From Varibaculum prostatecancerukia (GTDB lineage Bacteria > Actinomycetota > Actinomycetes > Actinomycetales > Actinomycetaceae): a DNA stretch of 64,000 nucleotides. The DNA lies in the NCBI RefSeq assembly GCF_943169825.2, contig NZ_OW968402.1:1550001-1614000 (forward strand), in the 5' to 3' direction. Of this stretch, positions 45,743 through 54,669 are shown piece by piece; the first letter of the stretch is position 1; every line of letters starts with the position of its first letter. The position numbers and the translations under genes were made by a program. The notes under the pieces are model-generated. The model ran no database searches. It was not told the origin of the DNA and saw nothing but the letters and a program-made list of their open reading frames with translations.

Positions 45743-46576
45743 ATGAAGTTTAGCACCGTTGAAAAATTTTTTGCCGGAATTATTCTCTTAGTACTTTCAG
45801 TCCTATGGATATTCCCAGTTGTTTGGGCATTTTTCACCTCATTCAAATCCAAAGATGAGATTATTTCTAGCAGTTTTAGTCTGATTCCTAAGAAATTCAC
45901 TTTGGCTAACTATATCGAACTGCTAAGCGCCAATGAACAAACACCTGTATTGACTTGGTTTTTCAACTCGTTGGTAATCTCCGTAGGTGAAACGCTGCTT
46001 GTGTTAATTGTTGTTTCACTCGCAGCCTATGGATACACCCGAGTTAATTTCAAGGGAAGGGACGTACTCTTTCTATTTTTACTATCGACGATGATGTTCC
46101 CCTCAGTCCTTAGCTTAATTCCTAACTATAAAATCGTAGACACCTTGGGGCTTTTAAACTCTCCCCTGGCTGTAATATTGCCAGGAGCGGCCGGAGTCTA
46201 CAATGTTTTCTTAGTTCACCAATTCGCCAAGGCAATCCCTAGTGAGCTAGATGAGGCAGCTAGGATAGACGGAGCGAGCCACCTTCAAATTTATTTACAT
46301 GTGATAATGCCTTTATTAAAACCAGCTCTGACGGTTGTAGCGTTATTTACTTTCACCGCGGCATGGAATGATTTTTTGTGGCCCTCAATTGTACTCACCG
46401 ATGTGGGAAGCATGGCTATAACCCCTGGCCTGCAACTTTTACAAGGCCAATACGAAACCTACCCTGGTATTTCTACCGCTGGCGCATTAATCGCCTTACT
46501 ACCAATGCTGGCCATATTTATTTTTGCTCAAAAGTATTTCATGGAAGCACTGCACATGACCAGCGGAATCAAGTAA
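45743..46576 (+). CDS. Sugar ABC transporter permease (MalG type)
   Basis: The 277-residue second permease has six helices (IILLVLSVLWIFPVVWAFFTSF, LFLFLLSTMMFPSVLSLI) and the EAA motif IPSELDEAARIDGASHLQIYLHVIMPL. The C-terminal QKYFMEALHMTSGIK is typical of MalG permeases. It starts eight bases after the first permease ends and shares its AT-rich composition. Confidence 0.93.
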   Translation: MKFSTVEKFFAGIILLVLSVLWIFPVVWAFFTSFKSKDEIISSSFSLIPKKFTLANYIELLSANEQTPVLTWFFNSLVISVGETLLVLIVVSLAAYGYTRVNFKGRDVLFLFLLSTMMFPSVLSLIPNYKIVDTLGLLNSPLAVILPGAAGVYNVFLVHQFAKAIPSELDEAARIDGASHLQIYLHVIMPLLKPALTVVALFTFTAAWNDFLWPSIVLTDVGSMAITPGLQLLQGQYETYPGISTAGALIALLPMLAIFIFAQKYFMEALHMTSGIK

Positions 46577-46590
46577 TTGGAGAACTTCCT

Positions 46591-48384
46591 ATGATCTATT
46601 TACGTAATGAGTATCCACGTCCGCAGTTTAAGCGGGAGAACTGGCAGAATCTAAATGGAGTATGGAATTTCTGCTTTGACGACGAAGACAGGGGTCTGCG
46701 TGAACGCTGGTTTTTACAAGACACCCCTTTCAAGATGCAGATCAATGTCCCTTTCGTTTATGAATGTGAGCTCAGCGGCATTAATGTCCAAGAGCGACAC
46801 GACATTATCTGGTACAAACGCGATTTTGATACACCGACCTTAACCCCACAACAACGCTTAATACTGCATTTTGGAGCAGTCGATTATCAAGCACAAGTAT
46901 TTATTAACGGTCAGATGGTAAAAGAACACATCGGCGGCGAAACCCCGTTCTCTATCGATGTCACACCTTTCCTCGAAAAAGGGACTGTTCAAAGCCTTTG
47001 TTTACGAGTTCAGGACCCGCTTGATAACCAAGAAATACCGCGTGGCAAACAGTTCTGGATGCCGAAATCCCAGGGAATCTGGTACACGCGAAGCACCGGA
47101 ATCTGGCAAACAGTTTGGTTGGAAGTTGTAAACGATCAACATATTGAATCTCTAGCTATCGAACCCGATTTGGACAGTGGAACTGTTGAGTTCAATATTA
47201 AAACTAAAACCAGCAATCAAAATACTATCCTGGGTTTGAAGATTTATTACCGCGACCAACTGGTCGTCGAGACACGTACCAAATGTATAGAGCCCAAACT
47301 AAAGTTTTCTGTGGATATCGTGCAATCAGATGTCTTCCGAACAGGTTTTCATGACAGCGATGAATACTTGTGGAGTCCAGAATATCCCAATTTATTTACT
47401 GTTAAACTAACGCTAATAGATATTGATTCAAATATTGAAATAGACTCTGTTAGCAGCTATTTCGGAATGCGAAAAATACATTCAGAGAATGGAATTATTT
47501 GTTTAAACAACAAGCCTTACTACCAAAAATTAGTTCTTGACCAGGGATATTGGCCTAGAGGCTTACTGACTGCCCCTGAAGATAAGGATTATCGTCGGGA
47601 TATTTCCTTGGCGAAAGAGATGGGCTTCAATGGATGCCGAAAACATCAAAAACTTGAAGATCCCCGTTTTCTCTATTGGGCAGATAAACTAGGTTTTCTA
47701 GTTTGGGAGGAATGCTCCTCTACCCCGTTTTTCACTGCGGATTCTCAGATAGCTATTTTCGATTCTTGGAAAGAGGTTTACCTGCGAGATCGCAATCATC
47801 CCTGTATCATAACCTGGGTACCACTAAATGAAAGCTGGGGTGTTCCCAATATTCACTTAGATGGGAAACAACAGCACTGGGCACAGACTCTGTATCATTT
47901 GTTGCGTTCACTCGACGACACTCGTCTGGTGAGTTCCAACGATGGTTGGGATCAAACTGTTACCGATATCTGTGCCATTCACAATTATCGGTTCGGCAAA
48001 AATGAAGACGACCCCGAGTTCAAAGAATTCTGCGAGACTCTTAGTACCCCGGAGGCGTTAGTGTCGCAATATGTTAGCGGACGCCCGGTATACGCCAATG
48101 GGTTCAGTTATGGCGGCGAGCCCATTCTAGTTACTGAATGCGGGGGTATCGGATTTGCTACCAATCAGGAATCGGATTGGAGTTACCTCAGCGTATGTTC
48201 CGAAAAAGAATTTTTATCTGCCTATCGACGCCTAGTTTCTGCACTCTGCACTTCAAAGTATGTGCAGGGATTCTGTTACACCCAGCTCACGGATGTCGAA
48301 CAAGAGGTGAATGGGCTACTAACCTACGACCGCAAGCCCAAATTCGATTTGAAGGAACTACACCAGATTAACGCAAACAACTAG
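46591..48384 (+). CDS. Glycoside hydrolase family 2 protein
   Basis: The 597-residue protein has the GH2 layout: a sugar-binding jelly-roll domain (PQFKRENWQNLNGVWNFCFDDEDRGLRERW, about 10-170), an Ig-like domain (about 180-285), and a TIM barrel from about 300 with the catalytic acid/base in HPCIITWVPLNESWGVP and a nucleophile in GGEPILVTECGG. Family activities include beta-galactosidase, beta-glucuronidase and beta-mannosidase; which one is unclear, and there is no signal peptide, so it acts on imported sugar. TTGGAGAACTTCCT precedes the ATG at 46591; the longer frame from 46378 overlaps the permease and is rejected. Confidence 0.92.
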   Translation: MIYLRNEYPRPQFKRENWQNLNGVWNFCFDDEDRGLRERWFLQDTPFKMQINVPFVYECELSGINVQERHDIIWYKRDFDTPTLTPQQRLILHFGAVDYQAQVFINGQMVKEHIGGETPFSIDVTPFLEKGTVQSLCLRVQDPLDNQEIPRGKQFWMPKSQGIWYTRSTGIWQTVWLEVVNDQHIESLAIEPDLDSGTVEFNIKTKTSNQNTILGLKIYYRDQLVVETRTKCIEPKLKFSVDIVQSDVFRTGFHDSDEYLWSPEYPNLFTVKLTLIDIDSNIEIDSVSSYFGMRKIHSENGIICLNNKPYYQKLVLDQGYWPRGLLTAPEDKDYRRDISLAKEMGFNGCRKHQKLEDPRFLYWADKLGFLVWEECSSTPFFTADSQIAIFDSWKEVYLRDRNHPCIITWVPLNESWGVPNIHLDGKQQHWAQTLYHLLRSLDDTRLVSSNDGWDQTVTDICAIHNYRFGKNEDDPEFKEFCETLSTPEALVSQYVSGRPVYANGFSYGGEPILVTECGGIGFATNQESDWSYLSVCSEKEFLSAYRRLVSALCTSKYVQGFCYTQLTDVEQEVNGLLTYDRKPKFDLKELHQINANN

Positions 48385-48446
48385 CTCAGCAGCTAGAATT
48401 GGAAAGGACAATAGATCACTCGCAAAGAGCCCGGAGAACACTAGGT

Positions 48447-49394
48447 ATGGAACTTCGTCTGGACAAGGAATCCCTAGTAGTTTACCGGGCTCTGGCATCT
48501 GATTCACGGCTTAGCATTCTCCAACAGCTATCTCAAAAACCCGCAACCGCTACCGAGCTGGCAAAGATTTTACACCTTAGTAAGACAACGCTTTCGAGAC
48601 ACTTAAACCAGCTACGCCAAGCAGGCTTGATACAGGTAAAAGAAGACTCTCAAAATGAAGATCGCCGCCAAAAAATAGTTTCCTTATCTGTCGATTCCAT
48701 AGAAATAGTTTTCCCTTCGAAGATTTACCTCCCCTTTGAACGTGTCACTCAGAAAACACCTATCGGTTACTATTCGGACTTCCAAGCCGAGCCCACCTGC
48801 GGGTTAGCCAGCAGGACCAAGATTATCGGGGTAATTGATGATCCTCGTAGCTTCACTTGCAACGATAGAATTCGCTCCCAGCTATTATGGTTTTCCTCCG
48901 GGTTTGTATCTTATCGATTACAAAACCCTTTAGACTCAAATCAACATGCGGAGATGCTCGATATTTCTATGGAAATTTGTAGTGAATATCCCGGATCCAA
49001 CAACGAGTGGAAAAGCGATATTTTATTTACAATCAACGACGTCGATGTAGGATCTTGGACGAGTCCCGGAAATTTTTCTGACGTTCGTGGCATCTTGACG
49101 CCCTCGTGGTGGAAATCCAACTTGAGTCAATATGGAAATCTGATTCATCTACGAATTAATCACGAAGATAGCACGGTGAATGGTAAACGTATATCAGGCT
49201 GTACCTTAAATGATTTACGTCTTCATTCTTCCCCCTTCCTTACGGTTAAAATTGGAACAAAACCTGACTCTCCTAATCAAGGGGGACTTACTATATTTGG
49301 GAAGTATTTTGGAAATCACGCGCAAGATATAGTAACCACCTTGTATTATTCGGAACCGTCAGTTCACAGCAGGGATAGCGGCACGCTCCTCTAA
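48447..49394 (+). CDS. ArsR-type winged-helix regulator with sensor domain
   Basis: The 315-residue protein starts with an ArsR-like winged helix (YRALASDSRLSILQQLSQKPATATELAKILHLSKTTLSRHLNQLRQAGLIQV) and has a C-terminal beta-rich domain of about 210 residues (WTSPGNFSDVRGILTPSWWKSN, then NLIHLRINHEDSTVNG and VKIGTKPDSPNQGGLTIFG). I recall the same architecture from sugar regulators in Firmicutes. It closes the GH2 operon and probably controls it in response to the sugar, by inference. The ATG at 48447 was preferred over TTG at 48399 on the family start, though its ribosome binding site is weak. Confidence 0.8.
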   Translation: MELRLDKESLVVYRALASDSRLSILQQLSQKPATATELAKILHLSKTTLSRHLNQLRQAGLIQVKEDSQNEDRRQKIVSLSVDSIEIVFPSKIYLPFERVTQKTPIGYYSDFQAEPTCGLASRTKIIGVIDDPRSFTCNDRIRSQLLWFSSGFVSYRLQNPLDSNQHAEMLDISMEICSEYPGSNNEWKSDILFTINDVDVGSWTSPGNFSDVRGILTPSWWKSNLSQYGNLIHLRINHEDSTVNGKRISGCTLNDLRLHSSPFLTVKIGTKPDSPNQGGLTIFGKYFGNHAQDIVTTLYYSEPSVHSRDSGTLL

Positions 49395-49708
49395 CCTCGG
49401 AGTGTTCTTCTGTTACAGTTGCGGGTTGAGTTCAATCCTGAACTACCCCAACTTTCTTCTGATTACCTGAATAATGCAGTCAGTGAGTGCTTTAGGATTA
49501 TTGCTCAGTAAATCAGGGTGTAAGTACTGCACTTTCACCAGTATTTTGTTGCGGTTCTACCGAGGACGCAAAGGGCATTTCTAACAAGTACGACTACTAA
49601 TGATAGAAAGTTGTGGGCAACCGATTCTCCGGCTGCCCACAACTTTAGGCTAATTCTCAAACCGTTAATAGCAGGCAGAATGCACTACTAGCAACCGCCA
49701 GCGATCAC
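49395..49708. other. Convergent intergenic region with single iteron copy
   Basis: This 314-base gap lies between the convergent regulator and GH32 genes. It contains one TTGCGGTTCTAC copy at 49549-49560 that matches the 41488 iterons, and the bidirectional hairpin described separately. No gene was seen. Confidence 0.5.
49607..49646. terminator. Bidirectional terminator hairpin
   Basis: Arms 49607-49619 and 49634-49646 (AAAGTTGTGGGCA and complement) are perfect with a 14-base loop, and the A/T outer ends give a short T run on each strand. It lies between the convergent regulator and GH32 genes. Confidence 0.75.
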
Positions 49709-51193
49709 TCAGTTTCCCCAGATGGATCTGAGACTATGAATCTTTAGGTCGCTGACCGCAATCACTCCCCCAACAGAGGCGATACTGACCCCGCGTTTAT
49801 CCCCAGCCGGGAAAGCCAGCGAAGATAAACTATAGCGACCATCATTGATGAACACCTCAAGCGAGCCGCGATCAATGATTACCCGCAGTTTCAACTCCGC
49901 TCCCCCCACGTAGGGAGCAGAGCGGTAACCGCGATCACTGGAGCCACTTTTACCCCGGTCAAGGATCACTCGATTCGATAGCGTGTCGTAAGCAACCTCG
50001 GTATAGCGGTCGACACTTGTTTGTTGCAGCAACAAAGAAACCTGTTCAGAGGAGGTTTTATCCAGATCTACCGTCAATTCTATTTCCCCGACGCTCATAT
50101 CAGACGCGATTTCCACGGTGCTATCGGTATCCACGGTGAACGCACCTTTATCGACAGTGTTTTCACGTAACCTATCGAACTCTGGGATCGGGGTAGCAAT
50201 AATTCCGAAATCTTCACCCAGCGAGACCTCCCGCGGGGTCGCCAGCTGCCCACTCCAACCATCTGCTGCTTGGCTGGCAAGCGGCAGGGTGAAGCCTCCC
50301 ATCCACGCGAACATTAGGCGGCGGTTATCGGGAGAATGCATCGACTGGGTCGCATAAAAGTTGTGGCCGAAATCGAACTGGGCGAAGTTCTTGAGAACTT
50401 CAAAGTCCCCGCCCGGAGTCCAATTTCCTACCGCATAACCGGTGTTGTGTCCATTGCGTTGGTTATATCCCTGGCGACGTACGGAAGTCATCGGGCTGTA
50501 GACCAGCACCCATTTGCCATCAACTTCAAAAAAGTCGGGGCACTCGATCATAAACGTGTCCGGATCAGGATCTTCGTAGAGTACGCGATCAAATTCCCAA
50601 GTGTATAGATCGGCGGATGAGTAGAGCCAAACCTGCCCGCACCCCTCTGGCGTTTCCACACCGAGTACCAGCCACCATTTTTCGCCCTGTTTCCACACTT
50701 TAGGATCGCGGAAGTTAGAGATTCCCTTCGGATTCTCGATAACGGGCCCGTGTTTGGTGAAGGTAAACCCATCGGAGCTGACTGCCAGACATTGGCGTTG
50801 GATTGAGCCATCACCATCATCTTTACCGTTCGCCCAGCGGTTACCCGTATATAAAACATACAGTTTGCCCTGATGCTCGAGGGCGCAGCCAGACCAGACT
50901 CCGTCCAGATCGTATTCCTCACTGGGGGCAAGCGCGATGGGTTCGCGTTTCCAAGTCACCAAATCCTCACTTGAGAAGTGACCCCAATGCATGGGTCCCC
51001 ACTGCGCACTATAGGGATGGTGCTGGAAAAACGCGTGATAGCGCCCTTGGAAGTAGCTAATACCATTAGGATCGTTGATCCACCCGGCGGCTGGAGCTAG
51101 GTGTACCTGCGGATACCAACGCGGGTTTACGTCCTCTTGCGCCGCAGAAACGAATTTATCGGCTTTTTGTAACAGTTATTGATGCTCACTCAA
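49709..51193 (-). CDS. GH32 beta-fructofuranosidase, interrupted by an early in-frame stop
   Basis: The enzyme splits sucrose-type fructosyl bonds in raffinose breakdown. GH32 catalytic blocks are all present: the nucleophile in AAGWINDPNGISYF, the FRDPKVW block, and the acid/base in MIECPDFF. The sequence is open in frame to 51178, then has a TAA (51176-51178). Five codons further up, a TTG (51193-51191) follows AAAAGGAG with good spacing, so the original start was probably MSEHQ-TAA-LLQKADKFVSAAQ. The first ATG at 50992 would lose the nucleophile Asp. It may be a pseudogene, or the stop may be a sequencing artefact. It follows the binding-protein gene. Confidence 0.72.
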
Positions 51194-51262
51194 GGGATTC
51201 TCCTTTTAGCGGTTGCCACAGACTTTAAAATATCTATATCTCGCCATACCCCCCTAAAACGG

Positions 51263-51306
51263 AACTTGGACGCCCTCACCACAATCACGATAAGGGCGTC
51301 CAAGTT
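51263..51306 (-). terminator. 14-bp hairpin after the raffinose binding-protein gene
   Basis: Arms 51263-51276 and 51293-51306 (AACTTGGACGCCCT and complement) are perfect with a 16-base loop, between the binding-protein stop and the GH32 start. Only a short T4 follows on the minus strand. It is placed like the hairpin at 44755. Confidence 0.65.
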
Positions 51307-51328
51307 TCAGTCATTACCTTTAAATCAC

Positions 51329-52729
51329 CTAATCTTTGCCACGGTTAGAGCGCATTAGCGTATTTACCCGCTTGTTTGCCTCCGTCAACGAGGACGGCTC
51401 GCTTTCAAAGGCGACAACCGAAGACATTGCCGGCTTCATGAGGGCATCTACCTGCGCCCACCGGTCAACTACTGGAGAGGGCACCGTAGTGCCTTCCTCA
51501 ATATGAACCGAAAATGCGCGGGCATCAAACCCCATATCTTCAAAGGTTTTGATCGCTTTCTTCGTTGAAGAAGATATTGCCGGGAACACCGTACCTTGTT
51601 CAGCGATTACATCTTGGCATTGAGCCGAGCCTAGATATTTAACCCAACGCCAGGATTCCTTAGGATGCTTGGTGCCAATCCAAATCGAATCTGCCAAACC
51701 GTTCATTACCGAAGCACGATGCCCATCAGGACCGATTGGGGTGGGGGCAACTTGAATCGGGAGTTTAGTGGCGTTAGCGATAGTAGAAATATTCCACGAC
51801 CCCTCAACCAGGCTGGCATATCCACCTGATCCCAGAGATTCCACAGTCCCGATCCCCGAGGATGCTACCGATAACGGCGGCATATATCCCTTATCAATCA
51901 AGGATCTCCACCATCCAATACTTTCCTGGAACTTCGGATCGTCGTAGTTAAAGTGCATCCCCCAGGGATTCTTTTCCGTCCAGGTCCAGCCCCCATTAGA
52001 CAAAGCATAAGGTGACCACTGTACTTGTCCATATCCAGATCCAGCTTCGTTGTAGCCCAACGCGTAAACCTTGACATGCTTCTTGTCGAAACCAGGTTCA
52101 TCCCCGCGAACGCCATTCACATCAACCGTGAGACGAGCAAGAAACTTTTCAAAAGTCCCTCCGTCTTTCGGATTCCATTCTAACTTCCAGAGGTCTTCTT
52201 GGGTATAACCTGCGGCTTTGACCATATCCTGGTTGTAGAACAGCGCCTCAGTATCCCAGTCTTTAGGAAGACCGTAACGATGTTTACCATCCGCAGACTC
52301 CCACTGTTCGGCAAGCCCCGGGGCATAATGACTCAAATCAAACTTCTCGGCCTTGACATAAGGTTCAATGTCCAGGAGCTGCCCCAAAGAAGAATACTTA
52401 CCGAACTGCGAAGTATGATCGGTGAAAACATCTGGCGCATTTTCAGCCACCATAGAGGCTGTCATTTGCGTCCAATAGTCATCCCAACCGAACTGTTCAA
52501 TTTGAATATGAATATCGGGGTTTTGTTTTTCAAAATCGGCAGCACATTGGCGGTATCCCGGAAGTTGTCCCGAATCCCATAACCAGTAACGCAATACGGT
52601 TTGCCCCGGTTTTCCACTCACTTGCGAACTACAAGCAGCAAGTCCCCCTGCAAGAATCAGCCCCAGGGTCGCCGCCAAAACAGCGGTGACCATTCGGCGC
52701 CCAGAAGCAGTAAACGCAGATTTTTTCAT
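51329..52729 (-). CDS. ABC transporter sugar-binding lipoprotein (raffinose-type)
   Basis: The 466-residue protein has a lipoprotein signal ending in GLAACSS (Cys about residue 32) and a family 1 solute-binding fold (VLRYWLWDSGQLPGYRQCAADFEKQNPDIHI, DVFTDHTSQFGKYSSLGQLLD, KDWDTEALFYNQDMVKAAGY). It is the receptor of the transporter formed with the two permeases upstream. GTGAGGCTCGAC precedes the ATG at 52729, and the ribosome binding site overlaps the permease stop, so translation is coupled. Raffinose or related sugars are inferred from the alpha-galactosidase and GH32 genes. Confidence 0.9.
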   Translation of the reverse strand: MKKSAFTASGRRMVTAVLAATLGLILAGGLAACSSQVSGKPGQTVLRYWLWDSGQLPGYRQCAADFEKQNPDIHIQIEQFGWDDYWTQMTASMVAENAPDVFTDHTSQFGKYSSLGQLLDIEPYVKAEKFDLSHYAPGLAEQWESADGKHRYGLPKDWDTEALFYNQDMVKAAGYTQEDLWKLEWNPKDGGTFEKFLARLTVDVNGVRGDEPGFDKKHVKVYALGYNEAGSGYGQVQWSPYALSNGGWTWTEKNPWGMHFNYDDPKFQESIGWWRSLIDKGYMPPLSVASSGIGTVESLGSGGYASLVEGSWNISTIANATKLPIQVAPTPIGPDGHRASVMNGLADSIWIGTKHPKESWRWVKYLGSAQCQDVIAEQGTVFPAISSSTKKAIKTFEDMGFDARAFSVHIEEGTTVPSPVVDRWAQVDALMKPAMSSVVAFESEPSSLTEANKRVNTLMRSNRGKD

Positions 52730-52737
52730 GTCGAGCC

Positions 52738-53691
52738 TCACTTAATTCCAGAGAATCCAACAGAGTTCACAATCCGCTTTCCGAGGATGATGAACAAAAT
52801 GATAATGGGAAGTGCTGCCACTAAAGCGGCAGCCATCAGAGCTGTCCAGTCCGGCGAACCTTGCGGTTTTTGGGACCGGAAAATACCCAGCGCTACCGTC
52901 AGCACCCGCACATTATCGGACTGCCCCACCAATAACGGCCACATATAGTCGTTCCAAGCGTTAATAAAGGTCAGCACTGCCAGGGTAATGATGGGGGCAG
53001 AAGCCATCGGACAAATAACCCGGAAAAATACCCGGAACGGACCTGCCCCGTCGATCATTGCTGCCTCATCAATCTCACGCGGAATTCCGAGGAAGAATTG
53101 GCGCAAGAAAAATATCGAAAACGGAGTCATAAAGAAGGTAGGCAGGATTATCCCCGCGAAGGTATTGAGCAGACCCAGCTGTTTAATCAACACAAAGTTA
53201 GGGATGGCAGTGAAAATAGACGGTACCATCAGCGCCGATAGGAACAGCGCGAAAACCGCATCTCGTCCTCTCCACCTTAAACGGGAAAATGCGTAGGCTG
53301 CCATCGCCGAAAACAAGGTTTGGCCTATCATGACTGCTGCTGCCACCACGCATGAGTTACGCAGGTACAACCAGAAGTTGATAGAGGCTCCCGCGCCCCC
53401 TTGTGCCAAAGACTCCTCCGGAGTAGTCATCCCTAAAACCCGTTTATAGGCATCGAAAGTGGGATTTTTCGGCCATAACTGTCCCGGGTGTGCCAGCAAC
53501 TCTGAGTTGGTCATCAAAGAAGATCGCAGCATCCACAAGAAGGGGAAAATCGTTAAAAATAACAAAATAATCAGGCATGCCCACGCACCGTAGAAACCTG
53601 GGCCGCGATGCTTACTGGAACCAGTCTTTTTATCCGCAGCGCCCTTTTTAGAGGACGCAGCTTTGGTATCTGTCACCGTTGAAACACTCAT
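52738..53691 (-). CDS. Sugar ABC transporter permease (MalG type)
   Basis: The 317-residue protein has a charged N-terminal cytoplasmic stretch (TKAASSKKGAADKKTGSSKH), six helices starting GFYGAWACLIILLFLTIFPFLWML, and the EAA loop IPREIDEAAMIDGAGPFRVFFRVICP. It forms the transport channel with the MalF-type partner encoded 11 bases upstream. No ATPase is in the operon. GGAGCGAG precedes the start. Confidence 0.93.
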   Translation of the reverse strand: MSVSTVTDTKAASSKKGAADKKTGSSKHRGPGFYGAWACLIILLFLTIFPFLWMLRSSLMTNSELLAHPGQLWPKNPTFDAYKRVLGMTTPEESLAQGGAGASINFWLYLRNSCVVAAAVMIGQTLFSAMAAYAFSRLRWRGRDAVFALFLSALMVPSIFTAIPNFVLIKQLGLLNTFAGIILPTFFMTPFSIFFLRQFFLGIPREIDEAAMIDGAGPFRVFFRVICPMASAPIITLAVLTFINAWNDYMWPLLVGQSDNVRVLTVALGIFRSQKPQGSPDWTALMAAALVAALPIIILFIILGKRIVNSVGFSGIK

Positions 53692-53701
53692 AACTCGCTC
53701 C

Positions 53702-54574
53702 TCACAGTTCGTCGGATTCGCCGGCGCGCATCAGTCGCAGCTGAATCAGCGAAATCCCAAATAGCAGGACAAATAGCACCATGGCGATGGCAGAGGCATA
53801 CCCGAAGTCGAGCTGTCCGAACGCCAGATCCCAAATGTAGTAGTAGATAACCCGGGTGGCGTTGATGGGGCCACCTTTAGTGGTAATCGCTACCGTGTCG
53901 AAGATTTGGAAGGAGCCAGTCAAAGTCACCACCAAAACCATGGCGAGGACGGGACGAAGCAGGGGCAAAGTTATCGAGAAAAACTTTCGCCCCTCCCCAG
54001 CTCCATCAATATCGGCCGCTTCATAGACCGTACGGTTGATGGTTTGCAGCCCCGCGAAAACCAGTAGCGCCGTATAACCCATGTGTCGCCACACGTTAAT
54101 AAATGCGACTGTAGGAATCGCCCAGGCGGATTCCCCAAAAAATGCGACCCGGTCTAGTCCCACCCAGGTGAAAATTTCGTTAACGATACCGATTTGGTAA
54201 TCCATCATGAAGTACCAAACCAGGGCAACAACCACATTCGCTATGAAATAGGGCAACAATGCCATACCGCGAATAATGGTGGAGTTGGTTAAGCGCTGCA
54301 GCAGAACTGCCAGGACGATGGCGATAATGGTTTGAAAACCGATGTTAAGCACTACGTAGTACACCGTGACTTTTACGGCATTCCAAAATAGCGGGTCGTG
54401 GATTAGACGGCGATAGTTCGCTAATCCTGTCCATTTTTCGGGAGTTAGCACTGCGTAGTCGGTAAATGAAAAATAAAAACCGCGCAGTGCTGGTAGTAGG
54501 TAAAAGAAAAATAAGCCGATTCCAGCGGGAATCAAGAAAATTAACGCATATCGCGTTTGACGTGAGTTAACCAC
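53702..54574 (-). CDS. Sugar ABC transporter permease (MalF type)
   Basis: The 290-residue protein has six helices (ALIFLIPAGIGLFFFYLLPALRGFYFSF, VALVWYFMMDYQIGIVNEIF) and a permease loop YEAADIDGAGEGRKFFSITLPLL, the EAA motif. The start is unsettled: the frame begins with GTG at 54574 without a good ribosome binding site, while the well-formed AAGGAG-ATG at 54618 is in a different frame and an 11-bp hairpin lies between. This could be a small frameshift or a regulatory upstream frame. Confidence 0.88.
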   Translation of the reverse strand: MVNSRQTRYALIFLIPAGIGLFFFYLLPALRGFYFSFTDYAVLTPEKWTGLANYRRLIHDPLFWNAVKVTVYYVVLNIGFQTIIAIVLAVLLQRLTNSTIIRGMALLPYFIANVVVALVWYFMMDYQIGIVNEIFTWVGLDRVAFFGESAWAIPTVAFINVWRHMGYTALLVFAGLQTINRTVYEAADIDGAGEGRKFFSITLPLLRPVLAMVLVVTLTGSFQIFDTVAITTKGGPINATRVIYYYIWDLAFGQLDFGYASAIAMVLFVLLFGISLIQLRLMRAGESDEL

Positions 54575-54618
54575 GCGGTGTTGCTTCTTCTCGAAGCAAC
54601 ACCCAGGGATGTGCTCAT
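54541..54618 (-). other. Short upstream frame with strong start overlapping the permease
   Basis: AAGGAG and ATG at 54618 open a 25-codon frame (MSTSLGVASRRSNTAWLTHV and on) that ends at 54541 inside the permease gene, one frame away. The hairpin GGTGTTGCTTC/complement (54577-54603) lies within it. Either a one-base change broke the true permease start, or it is a regulatory leader frame. Confidence 0.5.
54577..54603 (-). repeat. 11-bp hairpin at the permease start
   Basis: Arms 54577-54587 and 54593-54603 are perfect with a five-base loop. It sits immediately upstream of the GTG start at 54574 and downstream of the AAGGAG-ATG at 54618, so it could block or expose the permease start during translation. 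Confidence 0.75.
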
Positions 54619-54669
54619 CAGCTTCTCCTTTCAGATTTTTTTAGGGAACAAAGCTGGGTTAAGCGCACA

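Noticed and set aside
46378-46590. 71-codon extension of the GH2 protein
   Set aside because: It lies wholly inside the permease gene in another frame; the ATG at 46591 has a ribosome binding site and begins the GH2 fold.
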